Shown: positions 44,784 through 56,671, counted from the first letter of the stretch. The stretch is 64,000 bases of DNA from Heterohyrax brucei (GCA_028571685.1 CM053146.1:61475431-61539430), one strand, 5' to 3'. The notes: generated by a model not told the origin, from the letters alone. A program made the numbers and translations.

Positions 44784-45160
44784 ATTTTACTCTTATTGTG
44801 ATTAAATGAAAGTTTACGATCCAAGCCATATAAAACCCGGAGCCCCCACCTCTGTGTAACTCCACCTGCTCTCCTCACCCTGTGACGGCACACTCTTCCT
44901 TCCTACTTTGGACTTCCAGTATTCCCTCAACCAACATTTGTCCTCCTTCACCCTCTCCTCTCACCTCTAGAGTGGAACCAATTGTACAGCTTCATACATA
45001 TATTAAACCATGAAGAGCACACATCGCCTGCATCACTCTACGTCCCATAGCCCAGTCCAATCTTTGTCTGAAGAGTTGGCTTCAGTACTGGTTTCAGCTC
45101 TGGGCTAACAGTGAGTCCAGGAGCCATGTACTCAGGGGACCCTCAGGTTGTCAGACTGTG
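44784..45160 (-). mobile_element. L1 3' UTR fragment, antisense
   Basis: 'attgtgattaaatgaaagtt' (complement of the L1 end) followed by 'ccagtccaatctttgtctga' and 'ggctaacagtgagtccagga'. The same blocks are seen at 25.09-25.4 kb. Confidence 0.8.
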
Positions 45161-45372
45161 TTTATATTTGCATTTAATTATAGTAGGATATATTCTTTGT
45201 TCATGAATTTGAAATTCTAGATGAATATACTATATTTAGAAAATGAAAATTACTTTGACTCCCCCTGCCCCTAAAAAAAGATGAACAGAAAAACGAATGT
45301 TCAATTGCAGAAAGAAAAAAAAAGGCAAAGAATTTGAACCTACAATTATCGAAACAATTGCAAATAGGCACT

Positions 45373-45555
45373 ATATGAGGAGCTTAGCTGCTATCCAAAG
45401 GCCAGTGGTATGAACCCACTAATCGCTCTGTGGGAGAAAACTGTGGAGATCTGCTTTTGTAAAAATTTATGGTCTTGGAACCGCATATGGCAGTTCTGCT
45501 CTGTCATACAGGGTCACCATGAACTGGAATCAACTCCTCAGTAATGGATTTAGGC
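45373..45555 (+). mobile_element. AfroSINE
   Basis: 'gctgctatccaaaggccagt', 'gttctgctctgtcatacagg' and 'aactggaatcaactcctcag'. Head partly lost. Confidence 0.85.
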
Positions 45556-45565
45556 GATATAGAGA

Positions 45566-45690
45566 GAGACCTGGTGGTACAATGATTAAGCATCTGGCTG
45601 CTAACTGAAAGCTCAGTGGTTCAAACCCAACCAGCCACTCTGCTAGAGAAAAGACTGGATAATCTGCTTTCTAGAGAAAACTTGATGGAG
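45566..45690 (+). mobile_element. AfroSINE 5' part
   Basis: 'gagacctggtggtacaatga', 'gctgctaactgaaagctcag', 'agaaaacttgatggagccc'. Its 3' part is replaced by an antisense SINE piece. Confidence 0.83.
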
Positions 45691-45765
45691 CCCTGCCTGC
45701 TGCTGTCATGTCATTTCTGACTCATAGTAACTGTACAGGACAGAGCAGGAATGCCCCACAGATAC
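45691..45765 (-). mobile_element. AfroSINE 3' part, antisense
   Basis: 'tcatttctgactcatagtaa', 'ctgtacaggacagagcagga' and 'atgccccacaga'. It lies head-on against the previous copy. Confidence 0.8.
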
Positions 45766-45774
45766 GTGAACACG

Positions 45775-46274
45775 ACTGTTCATTTCAGCATAGTCCACGA
45801 TAGCAAAAAGATGGAATCAACCCAGATGCCCAACAACAGACAAATGGATGGGTAAACTTGTACTGTGCAATGATAAAGAACAACGGTGACTAAAGGAAAC
45901 ATCTCTCCATTTGGTCTCAACTGGAGGATATTATGTTGAGTGAAACTAGTCAGTGACAGAAGGACAATTATTGTATGAGATCCCTGTGATAAAAACTTAA
46001 AAGCAGACTCATACATAACAGAAAAGACTCTTTGGTGGCTACAAGGGTGGGGAGGGCGGGAGGGCGGAAGGGCGAGGGGTGAGGGTTTAGATTAGATAGT
46101 TGTTAGAAATTTGGTTGGGTGAAATTGATGACAATACACATTAGTAAGAAGATCAATATTACAGGGACTTCATCACAACTTGTGTACTCCTGCCATCTTA
46201 ACCCAATATTGTAAGCACAGAGTATGTACACTTTCATTTTTTATTTAATAAAATAAAGTAAAAAAAAAAAAAAT
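45775..46274 (+). mobile_element. L1 3' end with poly-A tail
   Basis: Starts in the last part of ORF2 ('gatagcaaaaagatggaatc', 'cccaacaacagacaaatgga') and runs through a short 3' UTR with a G-rich tract at 46049-46078. Ends 'ttaataaaataaagta' plus an A run at 46260-46273. Confidence 0.9.
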
Positions 46275-46456
46275 TGAGGTACATCCTTTCAGTGCAGCCA
46301 TTCATTATTGTCATAAAACAAGTTCTTGAAACAATTTAAGGGGGAAATGATAGGCAGTAAAACCTGTTAAAGTACATGAGCCCATCTCTACAGCAGCTTC
46401 AGCTCACACTGAAAGAAAGAAAGAAAAAATTCAAGCCTGAAGTCGAAATACTGAAG

Positions 46457-46592
46457 GGTCCTTGGAGCCCTAGCAGTGCAGCGGTTCAGAACTCAGCGGC
46501 TAAATGAAAGTCAGTTCTGACTCACAGTGACCCCACAGCTGCTCCCTGGAAACCATATGGGACACTTCAACTTAATGGCGAAGCATTTGGTG
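46457..46592 (+). mobile_element. AfroSINE inside the RTE copy
   Basis: 'tggagccctagcagtgcagc', 'gcggctaaatgaaag' and 'gctgctccctggaaaccata'. RTE sequence is present on both sides, which shows it is nested. Confidence 0.75.
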
Positions 46593-46599
46593 TTGGCTT

Positions 46600-46923
46600 A
46601 TGGGCAAAATATTGAATAAGGCAGGAATTATCAAAAGAAGATATAAGGAATATATGGAATCACTGTGCCAAAAACATGTTTTTAACATTCAGTCATTTCA
46701 AAAGGTAACATGTGATCAAGAACTGGCAGTACTGAAGGAAGAAACCCAAGCTGTACTGAGGACACTGATAAAAAACAAGGCTCCAGAAAATGAAAGAATA
46801 CCAACTGAGATGTTTCAACAAGTGTATATAATCCTGGAAGTTATCATTCCCCTATGCCTAGAAATTTGGAAGACAGCTACCTGGCCAACCAAACAGAAGA
46901 GATCAGTATCTGTGCTCATTTAA
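46600..46923 (+). pseudogene. RTE reverse-transcriptase N-terminal remnant
   Basis: 107 codons open. Residues about 54-70 (LRTLIKNKAPENERIPTEM) match the conserved entry to the RT fingers, with KNKAPG.DGIP as the family form. Residues about 84-100 (IPLCLEIWKTATWPTKQKR) match the conserved 'W..G.WP..WK' block. The next RT motifs follow in other frames. Confidence 0.75.
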
Positions 46924-48189
46924 AAGAAAGATGAACTAATAGAAAGTGGAAATTATCAAGCAGCATCATTAATAGCAGAGGCAAGTGAAATTTTGCTGAA
47001 GATCATTCAAAAGTGGCTGCAGCAGTGTATCAACAGGCAGGCAGCTGTCAGAAATCCAAGACTGGATTCAGAATAGGATGTGGAATGAGGGTATCCCTGC
47101 AGACGTCAGATGGATCTTGGCTGAAAGCAGAGAATACCAGAAAACTTTTACCTGTGTTTTATTGACTATGCAAAGGCATGCAACTGGATCATAACAGACG
47201 GTAACATGACAACAAACAGGAATTCCAGAACACTTAATTATGCCCATGGAGAATGCCTGCATAGACCAAGAGGTAGGCATTCCAACAAAGCAAGTGGATA
47301 CTGCATGGTATAAAATCAGGAAAGGTCAGGATTATATTCTTTTACTTTACTTATTCAGTAAGCATGCTGAGCAAATAATCCAAGAAGCTAGACTGTAGGA
47401 GGAAGAGTGCAGCATCAGATTTAGAGGAAGACTCATTAACAAACTAATAAGCAGGTGATACAATCCTTCTTGCTGAAAGTGAAGAGGACTTGAAGCTCTT
47501 AGTAACAGAAACCAAAGATCCACCTTTCAGTATGGATTACACTTCAACATGGAGAAAATGCAATCCTCACAGCAGGACCAATAAGCATTCATCACGATAA
47601 AGAGAGAAAAGACTGAAGTTGTTAAGAATTTCATCTTGTTTCACAACCAACACACATGGAAGCAGCAATAAAGAAATCAAAAGACGCACTGCATTGGGCA
47701 AACCTGCTGCAGAAGACCTATGTTGTTAAAAACAAAGAAACGAGCAAAGATGTTACCTTGAGGACTAAAGAAGGCACTTTGCCTGACCAATGCCAAAGCA
47801 TTTTACATCACCTTGTACTCATTCAAAAGCTGGAAAATGAATAAGGAAGATTGCAGAAGAATTGATGTACTGGAATTATGTCGGTGAAGAATCCTGAACA
47901 CGCCACAGATTGCCAGAAGAACAAATAAGTCTTTCTCGGAAGAAGCATAGCCAAAATGATTGGACATGTTATTAGGAGGGACCAGTCCCTGGCAAAGGAC
48001 ATCATGCCTGGGGGACAGCAGAAAACAGGAAGATGGTCAACAAGATACAGTGGCTGCAACAACGTGCTGAAACAGCAGTGATTATAAAGACGGAGTAGAA
48101 TTGGGCAGTGTTTCGTTCTGTTATACACAGGGTTGCTATAAGTCTGAACCAGCTGGGCAGCACCTACCAACAACAGCAACTAATAAGGT

Positions 48190-49110
48190 ACAGTCGCAGC
48201 CAACCTGTAAGCTGTGTCTTCATCCTAATCAACCAGAATTTCAAAATGTGTATGATCCCCTTCCCTGCTGGAACAAGACTGAGTTGTATGATCAATCAAT
48301 AACACAAAAGTGAATGTTTGACTTGTGATAGATACTAGGTCATCCAAGACATTGCAGCTCTATCTTAGCCTTGTAGGGGAAGAAACATCACAAAGTTTAG
48401 TAAAGCAAAAACAAAGTTTTATTCAGCATATATTCAAAAGGGCAAAGTGGGAAGCAGACAAGCATGCTGCCAGAGCTAATGTTTGCCCCAATCTAAGGAA
48501 ATATTACAAAGAAGGGAAGAGTGGGAAAAGGGACAAGCATGATGCCACAGCCATGTCTATTCAAGTCCAAAAAAAGTGTTGCAGAACCATCAAGATATAT
48601 AAACGTTACAACTGGGCAAAACCTTTGACAGCTTCACCTTTTCACAGATTGGCTGGAAACTGTAATTCTAAATTTGAATTGTCCTATGAAATAATCAAGG
48701 GCACAGGTTTCAGTGATGACAATCAAGAAGGTTTGTTACCACAAAACACGGGTTTCCGCCACCCGCTGCAAAAAGGCAGTAATGAGACAGGGACAAAGCA
48801 AATGCCCAAGAGGTTAATTACATGCCGCCACCTAAGGGACAAGGAGAAATCGGGTCCTCAGAGCCCGTCCAACGTCTTCAGGCGAGCTCCGAGATTTTAA
48901 TGGGCAGGTGGAGGTAAACACGTGGGCGATCAGGGGTGTGCGGAGGTCAACTGGGTGGCGATCAACTGGTGAGGAGATATGCATGAAGAACTGGGTGATG
49001 GTCATTGGATGCTTCCACTTGTTTGATGATTCTAAGGAAAAGGCTGATAATGTTTTATATCAGCTTAAGAAACAGAGTTAGTCTTGACTGCCTACTTCAG
49101 GTTTTCATTG
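48190..49110 (-). mobile_element. Probable solitary LTR, antisense
   Basis: On the minus strand 'cccattaaaatctcggagct' (near 48885-48904) could be a promoter with initiator. 'ctgaataaaactttg' (near 48410-48424) supplies a polyadenylation signal. The region 48745-48960 between and around them is CpG-rich against an AT-rich background. Ends are not fixed: no TG...CA pair or target duplication was found. It directly follows the RTE 3' end. Alternative: an unknown CpG-containing single-copy sequence. Confidence 0.4.
48325..48900 (+). other. 191-codon ORF, antisense to the probable LTR
   Basis: Longest open frame in the window. The product is Lys/Arg/Gln/Ser-rich, has no hydrophobic segment, no domain I recognise, and no splice or promoter context on this strand. 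The frame overlaps what looks like an LTR in the opposite orientation, whose few stop codons on this strand would be fortuitous. I do not call it a gene. Confidence 0.25.
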
Positions 49111-50298
49111 GTCCAAATTTTCTGTTCACTAAATGCTAAGAGAAAAAGAATGGAAGTCTTCTGTGTTCTGTTTAACTGGCTTGTGTGAAAGATTTCCTGA
49201 AAGATATTTCCCCAAATTTTCCCATCTATTGTCGTTACCTCAGGGCCCAGTTGATGTGTCCTTTTGAGTCCTTGTGGACCCAACTCAGCTAGGTCACATT
49301 GTATATATTCAGTGTAAATAATGATTCCAATATTATTTTCTAAATCACCTCTCTTGCATTTTAACATTGAGAATTTCTTTTACATATTTTAAAAATATTT
49401 TTGTGTAACTGTTTAAACAAATATTTGAGTACTAATTATTTGCAGAAAATCCATCAAAGAGATGTATCACTGAAAATGCTGATGTAAAAATAAACAAATA
49501 CTAGACATTTTGCTTCGATTTCAAGGTATTCTTTTCTTACCAGTGAACTCAAATTACAAAGTACTGACCCATTTGTTTCCACTAGGATTTCTGTTCTGTA
49601 GCATGGTAAACTTATCTTCTTCAGCTAGAAAAGTGTAGGCAATGACAAAAGACTATGTGATTCCCTGACTTTGGTTTTATGAGGTTTCAAGCTACAAATG
49701 GGTAAAGGGCCAAATTTTTAGAAGTTACTTTTTTGATGCTAAGTCAGTAACCATTAAGTGTTTGGTCTCCATGGAGACTCATATTCTTTAACCAAAAAAT
49801 TGTTTAAACTTCTTTGAAGTTTCCAGTCTGGGAAAATATCCTTTTCTTCATTTTCTTCAAGTAAGAATATATAGGCTCCTCCCAATTGCAAATTAATTGT
49901 TAAATCATAGACAAATCAAATGTTAATTGTTTTAAGCTAATGTAAAGATTACTTTTTATAACAATTGCAACCAGTCTACTTTGAGCCACTTGTACTTAGA
50001 AACAAGATGATTTTCCTGTATGCATATAGAATATTTGCTCAGAATAAGCCTTATATTTAATAGCATTGTGTTTTTATTATTTTTCACACAATACAGTATG
50101 ATATAAAATGAGCTTTTTTGCCTTTTCTAAGAGAAAAAAATTAAACAGTATTTTAAAAACTGAATATATATTTTTCTTTATTGGCTTTTCCCATGTAGAG
50201 ATCTTTTAATAACAAAAGCTTCTTCTCAAGGTAATTTTAAGAAGTGTTTAGTGTCATTTTAAGTGTACTACTCCAACACTGACAGCTGTGTAACATCT
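49111..50298. other. Unassigned AT-rich sequence
   Basis: No repeat family or exon recognised over 1.2 kb. Confidence 0.3.
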
Positions 50299-50622
50299 GC
50301 TGCTGCTGTTGTTGTTGTTAGGTGCTGTCGAGTTGGTTCCAACTCATAGTGACCCTATGAACAACAGAACAAAACGCGGTCCGGTCTTATGCTCTGTCCA
50401 CAATCATTTTTATACTTAAGCCCATTCTTGTGGCCACTGTGTCAATCCATCTCCTTAAGGGTCTTCCTCTTTTTTTGTGTGACCCTCTTCTCTACCAAGC
50501 ATGGTATCTTTCTCCAGGGACTGTTGTGACCCTCCACTCCACCAAGCATGATATCTTTCTCCAGGGACTGATTCCTCTGGCCAGGCCAAGTGCCATCGAT
50601 CTCTCCTGGCAACCATGAATAT
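50299..50622 (-). mobile_element. RTE 3' end, antisense
   Basis: Begins with the terminal repeat 'tgctgctgctgttgttgttg', then 'ggtgctgtcgagttggttcc' and 'gtgtcaatccatctccttaa'. It contains an internal tandem duplication of about 46 bases (50478-50570, both halves with 'tctttctccagggactg'). Confidence 0.88.
50581..50602 (-). mobile_element. Possible tail-only AfroSINE insertion, 22 bp
   Basis: 'ccaggccaagtgccatcgat' interrupts the RTE consensus order and resembles the (TTGGC)n-type SINE tail. CCTCTGG before and CTCCTGG after could be a decayed target duplication. Weak. Confidence 0.35.
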
Positions 50623-50659
50623 CAGCAGAACATTTTTGTCTGTGACATCTATTTATAAT

Positions 50660-50690
50660 AAATCAATTGCATTTCTTTTTTTTTTTTTTA
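50660..50690. repeat. Poly-T tract
   Basis: T-run 'tttctttttttttttt' beside the next L1-related region. Confidence 0.8.
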
Positions 50691-50759
50691 ACAATTGGCC
50701 TGTGTTTTCCTCAGTGATCTAAAGCATCTCATCTAAACCACTATTGCAGCTCCTGAGCG

Positions 50760-51327
50760 TGCTCAACAAGTAAACAAATGTATGACGCAGGCTTCTTCTG
50801 GATAAAAATAGAGTAACAGGGACTAAATTTATCCTGCCATCCAAAACAAACAAGAAACTAGACAGAACAGTTTACTGCCTGGAGCAATTTTCCAGGCTAG
50901 AACACAGGTGAAATACAGACAGAACCCAGTATTCTCCATGAGACAGAGTTAGAAGACAAGGGAAGCCAAATCTGCAACATTTACCAGGCAAAGTACCAGA
51001 GACGAGATAGGACTCTGAAGATTTTCAGGGAGTCTCCCTTCAGTCTTTAACTGACTGTGAACATTATATGAAATTGAAGAAATTTCCAAGCCCATGAAAT
51101 GAACTACTCCAAATAAGGAGAGGAAAAAGTACTCCAGAATTTACACAGAGCCTTAAATAGTTTGTGTTCCCACCAGCCAGAGAGGAAAATGTCTAAATTA
51201 CAAGGTTTTAGAAGTAACATTCAGCCTCAAGGGTATTGTCTCACCAGTGAGGCAGAATTGTTTCTGTATTAAAACTGCTCCAGTCTCACATACTAAAGCA
51301 TAAAACCAAGTTTCAAAAGAATAAACT
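50760..51327 (+). mobile_element. L1 5' UTR-like sequence
   Basis: 'cagacagaacccagtattct', 'cagggagtctcccttcagtc' and neighbours resemble the upstream region of an old L1 subfamily. The small frame at 51198-51437 on the minus strand is antisense to it. Assignment from memory. Confidence 0.4.
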
Positions 51328-53677
51328 AGGCCAAGATGGATGAGTACGTGGACATATCCCATGATCCTTCTGACAATGAAGACACAAAGAACAAATGAAT
51401 CCAGTACATATGGTATCCTGTGAACCCTGAACATCAAAAGGAAAGTTAAGAAATTGTACTGACCAAAGTGGAAGGGGAAATAGTGCTAAAAGTACATAGG
51501 ATTCCACAGATCTGATCTGCCAAAAGCAGCCACAGCCACTGTGTTGTGGGCAGAACGGTGGAAAATGATGAGCGTCCTCCTTAATGGGGTGATTTTCTGG
51601 AGAATGCACTCGAGCCTCTAGAGCCAGTGAGAGACAGTATCAGATCGTCAAAAGCTAAGCCTTTGCATGAAACCTACCAGTGGTGAATCTGAATTTTCCA
51701 TTTAGATACTCCTTCTTTCCCTCTCCCAGCAATCTCTCTTCCCTTCTCTGCACTGTTCCCAGTACTAGAGTCTGACAGAATTACCTGAGCAAAAAGTAGG
51801 ACTCCTTAAGTCCACCCTGAGCCATTCATGGAAGGAAAAATAGGGACAATGCTCACATAAATGCAGCATAAACAAACCACAAAATATTGGTAACAATACA
51901 CAAACACCAGAAGAGGAAATAGATAACTAGGAACTCCTAAAAATCAAGTACATACACTCATCCAAAGACTTGACCAAAAAAATAAAAAGACTAAAGACTG
52001 GGAAAGAACTTCTGGCTTCCACAAATCTGATCAGGGTCTAATCTCTATAATCCACAAGGTACTGTAAAACTACAACAGGAAAAAGGCAAATAAACCAATT
52101 AAAAAATGGGCAAAAGATACGAACAGGTATTTCACTAAAGAAGACATCCAGGATGCTAAGAGATACATGAGAAAATCCTTATAATCATTAGCCATTAGAG
52201 AAAAACAAACCAAAACTACAACAAGATGCCATCTCACTGCAACAAGGCTGGCATTAATCCCAAAACAAAATAATAAACACTGGATAGGTTTTAGAAAGAC
52301 TGGAACTCTTCTGCACTGTTGGTGGGAATGTAAAATAGTGCAACCATTTTGGAAAGTGATTTGGAGCTTCCTTAAAAAGCTGCAAATAGAAAGACCATAT
52401 CATTCAGGAATCCTACTACTTAGAATATATCCAAGAGAAATAATGGCTCTCACAAGAAGAGATATATGCACATCAATGTTTACCACAGCACTGTCCACAA
52501 CAGCAAAAAGATGTAATCAACCTAGGCGCCCCAACAACAGATGAATGAATAAGTAAACTATGGTATATTCACACAATAGAACACTACACAATGATAAAGA
52601 ACAACGATGACCTTAGAAAACATAACATGGAGTATTCTGGAAGACACTGTGTTGACCAACATTAGTCAGATGCAGAATGACAAATATTTTATGAAACCAC
52701 CATTACAAGGACTTAAGGAAAGATTTAATGACAGAAGAAAATAATCTTTGATGGTTATAAGCATGGGGAGGGACAGAGAGAGGCTTTCATAGATTAGACA
52801 GTAGATAGGAACTGGGTTAGGTGAAGGGAGTGACAGCACATAGTAGAAGGCAGGTTAACACAGCTGGACTACACCAAAAGCTAAAAGGATTCCTAACACA
52901 ACCCAACATTTTGAAGGACAGAGCAACAGGGACAGGAATCTGGGGCCGTGGCTTCAGGGTATATCTAGGCTAATTAGCATAACTGTCTTGCTTTGTTTAA
53001 GAAAATGTTCTGCAGACTATTCTGGTGAGTGGTATTTGGGATCTTAAAAGGTAGCAAGTGGCCATCAAAGTAGCATCGATTGGTCCCAATCTACTTGGAG
53101 CACAGCAGAATGAAGGATATTAAAGATATGAGGCAAATATAAGCCTAAGAAACAGAAGGGGCCATACGATCCAAAGAGCACATCAGCATGAAACCAGAAG
53201 TAGATGGTGCCTGACTACTTCCAACAACTGCCCTGACAGATAACACAGCATAAAGTCCCTGATACAGCAGGAAAAAAAATGGGTGTGAGAAACTAGAAGT
53301 CTATTAGTCGACCACACTTAATGGCCCATCAGACTGGAGAGTCCGCTGAGGACACAGCCCCTGCACTCCTTGTTAGTCCAGAACTGAAACCAGTACTGAA
53401 GTCAACTACTGAGACAACGACTGAACTAGACAAGACATAGATTGATGTTGGCAAAGAATGTGCTTCTTGGCTTAAATATATGCATGAAGCTGTGTGAGCA
53501 GCTTTTGTCTAGATGCAAAATGAGAGTGTGGAGAGGGACAGGAGTTGGTCAAATGGATACAGGAAGTACAGGGTGGAAAGGACTGGTGTGCTTTGAGAGC
53601 TTCATAGCAGGGCTTTATATGGCAAATTGATCTAGACAGTAAACTTTCAGTTAAAGCACAATAAAATGTTTATTAAA
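51328..53677 (+). mobile_element. L1 with deleted interior
   Basis: Starts 'actaggccaagatggatgag', a YY1-site start typical of L1 5' UTRs, and runs to about 51900. It then passes directly to the last part of ORF2 ('aggaaatagataactaggaa', 'aaaaatgggcaaaagatacg'), the 3' UTR ('gaaaccagtactgaagtcaa'), and ends 'aaagcacaataaaatg' with an A-rich tail at 53675. ORF1 and most of ORF2 are absent: 2.35 kb instead of more than 6 kb. Confidence 0.75.
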
Positions 53678-53679
53678 AA

Positions 53680-54640
53680 AGCTGGATAAAAGTAGTTCCA
53701 TTAACTCGTTAACTTATTTGTAGTCTTGAACAAAATTCAAAAATACTTTTAGGATTAAACAAAGTACATAATCTTCAGCAAGGTAAAATTTATAAGGTCT
53801 AGTATTTAATAAAATAATATTGAATGATTCTTTGCAGGCATGTAAAGAAGCTGGAAAATACAACTCATAATGTAGGGAAATAAAAAATAAATCAATAGAA
53901 ACTTTTAGAAATTACATAAACAATAAAATTAGCTGCCAAGTACACTGAAACATAATTACATTCCATGTGTTCAAAATTAAGCATTACATCTAGAATCTAG
54001 AATTCTATAAACAAACCCAGTGCCGTCAAGTTGATTTTGACTCATAACAATCTTATAGGACAGAGTGGAACTGCCCTATAAAGTTTCTAAGGAGTGCCTG
54101 GTGGATTCAAACTGCTGATCTTTTGATTAGCAGGAATAGTATGTAACTACTATACCACCAGATTTTCCCAATTCTATACCCAGCAAAAATATCTTTTAAA
54201 TAAAAATAAGACTTTTTCTCAAACACAAAAGTTGAAATTATTTATCATTAGTTGACTTTCACTACAAAAGATGCTAGAGGAAGACTTTCAGATAAGAAGA
54301 AAAATGAAATCAGACCATGAAAGGAATCTACACAAGGGAATGAAGTGTACAGGGAACAGTAACTAAACACATCACATACTCTCCTCACTGTTTAAATATT
54401 TTTTAACAGATAATCAACTGTTTAAACAAAAATTAAAGATGTGTGGGCTGTGTAACGACAAGTACAAGTGGAAAACAAAAAGGTAAATTCCTTGGAAAAG
54501 ACAGGAAGGCACACTTCTTTGCTTCCTTTAGAATTTACTTAACATAGCTTCTAATTTTAATTTTTTTGCCTTTCTAAGAAGTATGTAAATATAATTTCAG
54601 GTGATTCTCTAAAAAAAACAAAAACAAAAACAAATCACTT
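53680..54640 (+). mobile_element. Old L1 ORF1/ORF2-junction fragment
   Basis: After the SINE at 54010 the text 'attctatacccagcaaaaat' and 'gaaaggaatctacacaaggg' follows the end of an old L1 ORF1. The left part (53700-54000) is less clear. Ends near an (AAAAC)n-like run at 54613-54632. Confidence 0.4.
54010..54169 (-). mobile_element. AfroSINE, antisense, 9-bp target duplication
   Basis: 'cagtgccgtcaagttgattt', 'aaggagtgcctggtggattc' and the head complement 'ctactataccaccagatttt'. AATTCTATA flanks it (54001-54009 and 54170-54178). Confidence 0.95.
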
Positions 54641-55097
54641 TGTTGTCTTTTCCTGAATGAAGAAGAACATATAACGAGGTCACCCAGCCCTATCTCCAGG
54701 CCAGAAGGATTAGAAAATTAACAATTATCTTTAAAATAGAAAGACAATGATAGTATGACCTCATGTATCTAACAGCCAAGTTTTCTTTCTGTCTTTGCAA
54801 TCTCTTTGTTGGACTTCTTATGATGCATCACATTCTGGCTTAATGCTTGCTCAATAATGAAACTTTTTATTTCTCTCCTATTTTTGTGGAAAGGTTTTGG
54901 GAACTGTGAGTAGATTTTGTTTTCAATTAAGTTTTCCCTAACAGGTGCAGTTTCAGACATATATAGAAATAAAATCCATGTCAACAATACCACAACGTTA
55001 GGAATGGTGAAATGGAAGCATAGTGTGGTAAGTTTTTTGTTCTTCACATGAAGTGATACAATCTCACTTGACATTAGACTTTGGTAAGTTGAAAATA
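54641..55097. other. Unassigned sequence
   Basis: The 101-codon minus frame 54769-55074 has a short hydrophobic segment (VVVLLTWILFLYM) but no recognisable family, start context or splice sites. Not called. Confidence 0.3.
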
Positions 55098-56123
55098 TAC
55101 ACCACTGCTGTTGTTAGGTTCCATTCAGTCAGTTTTGACTGTACAACAGAACAAAACATTTTCCAGTCCTATGCCATCCTCACAATCACTGTTATATTAG
55201 AGCCCATTGTTACAGTCATTTGTCAATCCATCTTCCTGAGGGTCTTCCTCTTTTTTGCTGACATTCTACCAATTATAATGTCCTCTTTCAGGAACTGATG
55301 CCTCCTGACAACATGTCCAAAGCATCTAAGCTTCAGGGTCCCCATCCTAGCATACAAAGAACATTTCTGATTGAACTTCTTCTAAGACAGATTTGTTTAT
55401 TCTTTGACAGTCTACAATATATTCAATCATCGTCATCAACACCACAATTCAAGGTTGTCAGCTCTTCTTCCGATCATCTTCCTTATTCATTATCCAATTT
55501 TCGCATGCATATAAGGCAACTGAAAACACTGTAACTTGAGTCAAGCCCACTTTCATCCACAAGGTGACATTTTTGCTTTCCAATACTTTAAAGAAGTCTT
55601 TTGTAGCTTTTGTTATACAATGCGACCCATCTTTTGATTTGTTGACTACTACTTCCATGAGTATAGATTTTGGAACCAAGTAAAATAAAATTTGTGACAA
55701 TCTCAACCTATTCTATGTTTATCATGACATCATTTATTGGTCCACTTGTAAAGATTTTGTTTTCTTTATGTTGGAGTGTAGTCCATACTGAAGGCTGTGC
55801 TCTTTGATTTTATCAGTAAGTGCTTCAAGTCCTCTTCACCGTCACTGAGCAAGGTTGTTAATAAGTCTTCCTCTAATCCTAAGGCCCCGTTTTTCTTCAC
55901 CTAGTCCAAGTTTCTCAAATTATTTGTTCAGTGTACAGACTGAGTTGGTATGCTGACACACACATTCCTTTGTTGAAACACATCAGTTGGTATTCTGTCA
56001 ATTCCTGAAGCTTTGTCTTTTTGTCAACACCTTCACTGGAGCTTTGACTTCTGTAAGTATCAAGGGTTCCTGACCATATGTTACCTCTGGCAGTGTTGAA
56101 TATTGACCAATTCTTTTTAGTAT

Positions 56124-56165
56124 GCCAAGCCAAAGCCAAGTGCAGTCGAGTCGGATCCGACTCAT
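56124..56165 (-). mobile_element. Tail-only AfroSINE insertion, about 42 bp
   Basis: 'gccaagccaaagccaagtgc' and 'agtcggatccgactcat' interrupt the RTE order. Only GTAT is repeated on both sides, so the target duplication is short or decayed. Confidence 0.65.
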
Positions 56166-56671
56166 GTATTACATCTGTCTTCTTGTGATGTTCCCAAGTT
56201 GTTTAACACTTTCCCCGTAGTCTCTTTCAGTATAACAACTAGAGGCTTATTTCTTTTCTTCATTTCCTTCAGCTTGAGAAATGCTGAGCATATTCTTTCA
56301 TCTTGGTTTTGTATCTTCAGCTTTTTGCATTTGTCATCCTAATACTTTGTCTTCTCAAAGAACCCTTGAAAATCTTCTTCTGTTCAGCTCCTTTACTTTT
56401 GCTTTAGCTACTCAACTATCAAGAGCAAGTTTCAGAGTCTCTTCTGACATCCATTTTGGTCTTGTCTTTCTCTTCTGTCTTTTTAATGACCTCTTGCTTT
56501 CTTCATGTATAGTGTCCTTGATGTCATTCCATAACATGTTACGTCTTTGGTCATCAGTGTTCAGTGCATCCAGTCTACTCTTGATATGGTCTCTAAATTC
56601 AGGCTGGACATACTCAAGGTCAATTTGGCTCTGGTGGACTTGTTCTAACTGTCTTCAGTTTCAACTTGAAC

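Larger units (their letters stand above)
46395..48187 (+). mobile_element. RTE-clade LINE, 1.8 kb
   Basis: Starts in the region before RT ('gaaaaaattcaagcctgaag'), is interrupted by an AfroSINE (46457-46592), and continues with an open 107-codon stretch and further RT and C-terminal blocks. The 3' end is 'gttgctataagtctgaacca' and 'cagcacctaccaacaacagc', including the short CAA-type repeat that ends RTE elements. Confidence 0.88.

Noticed and set aside
46395-46620. Apparent SINE-RTE chimera (SINE directly before RTE, also at 27.9 and 57.8 kb)
   Set aside because: At 46.4 kb RTE sequence is present on both sides of the SINE, so it is a nested insertion. The other two cases are most simply adjacent insertions.
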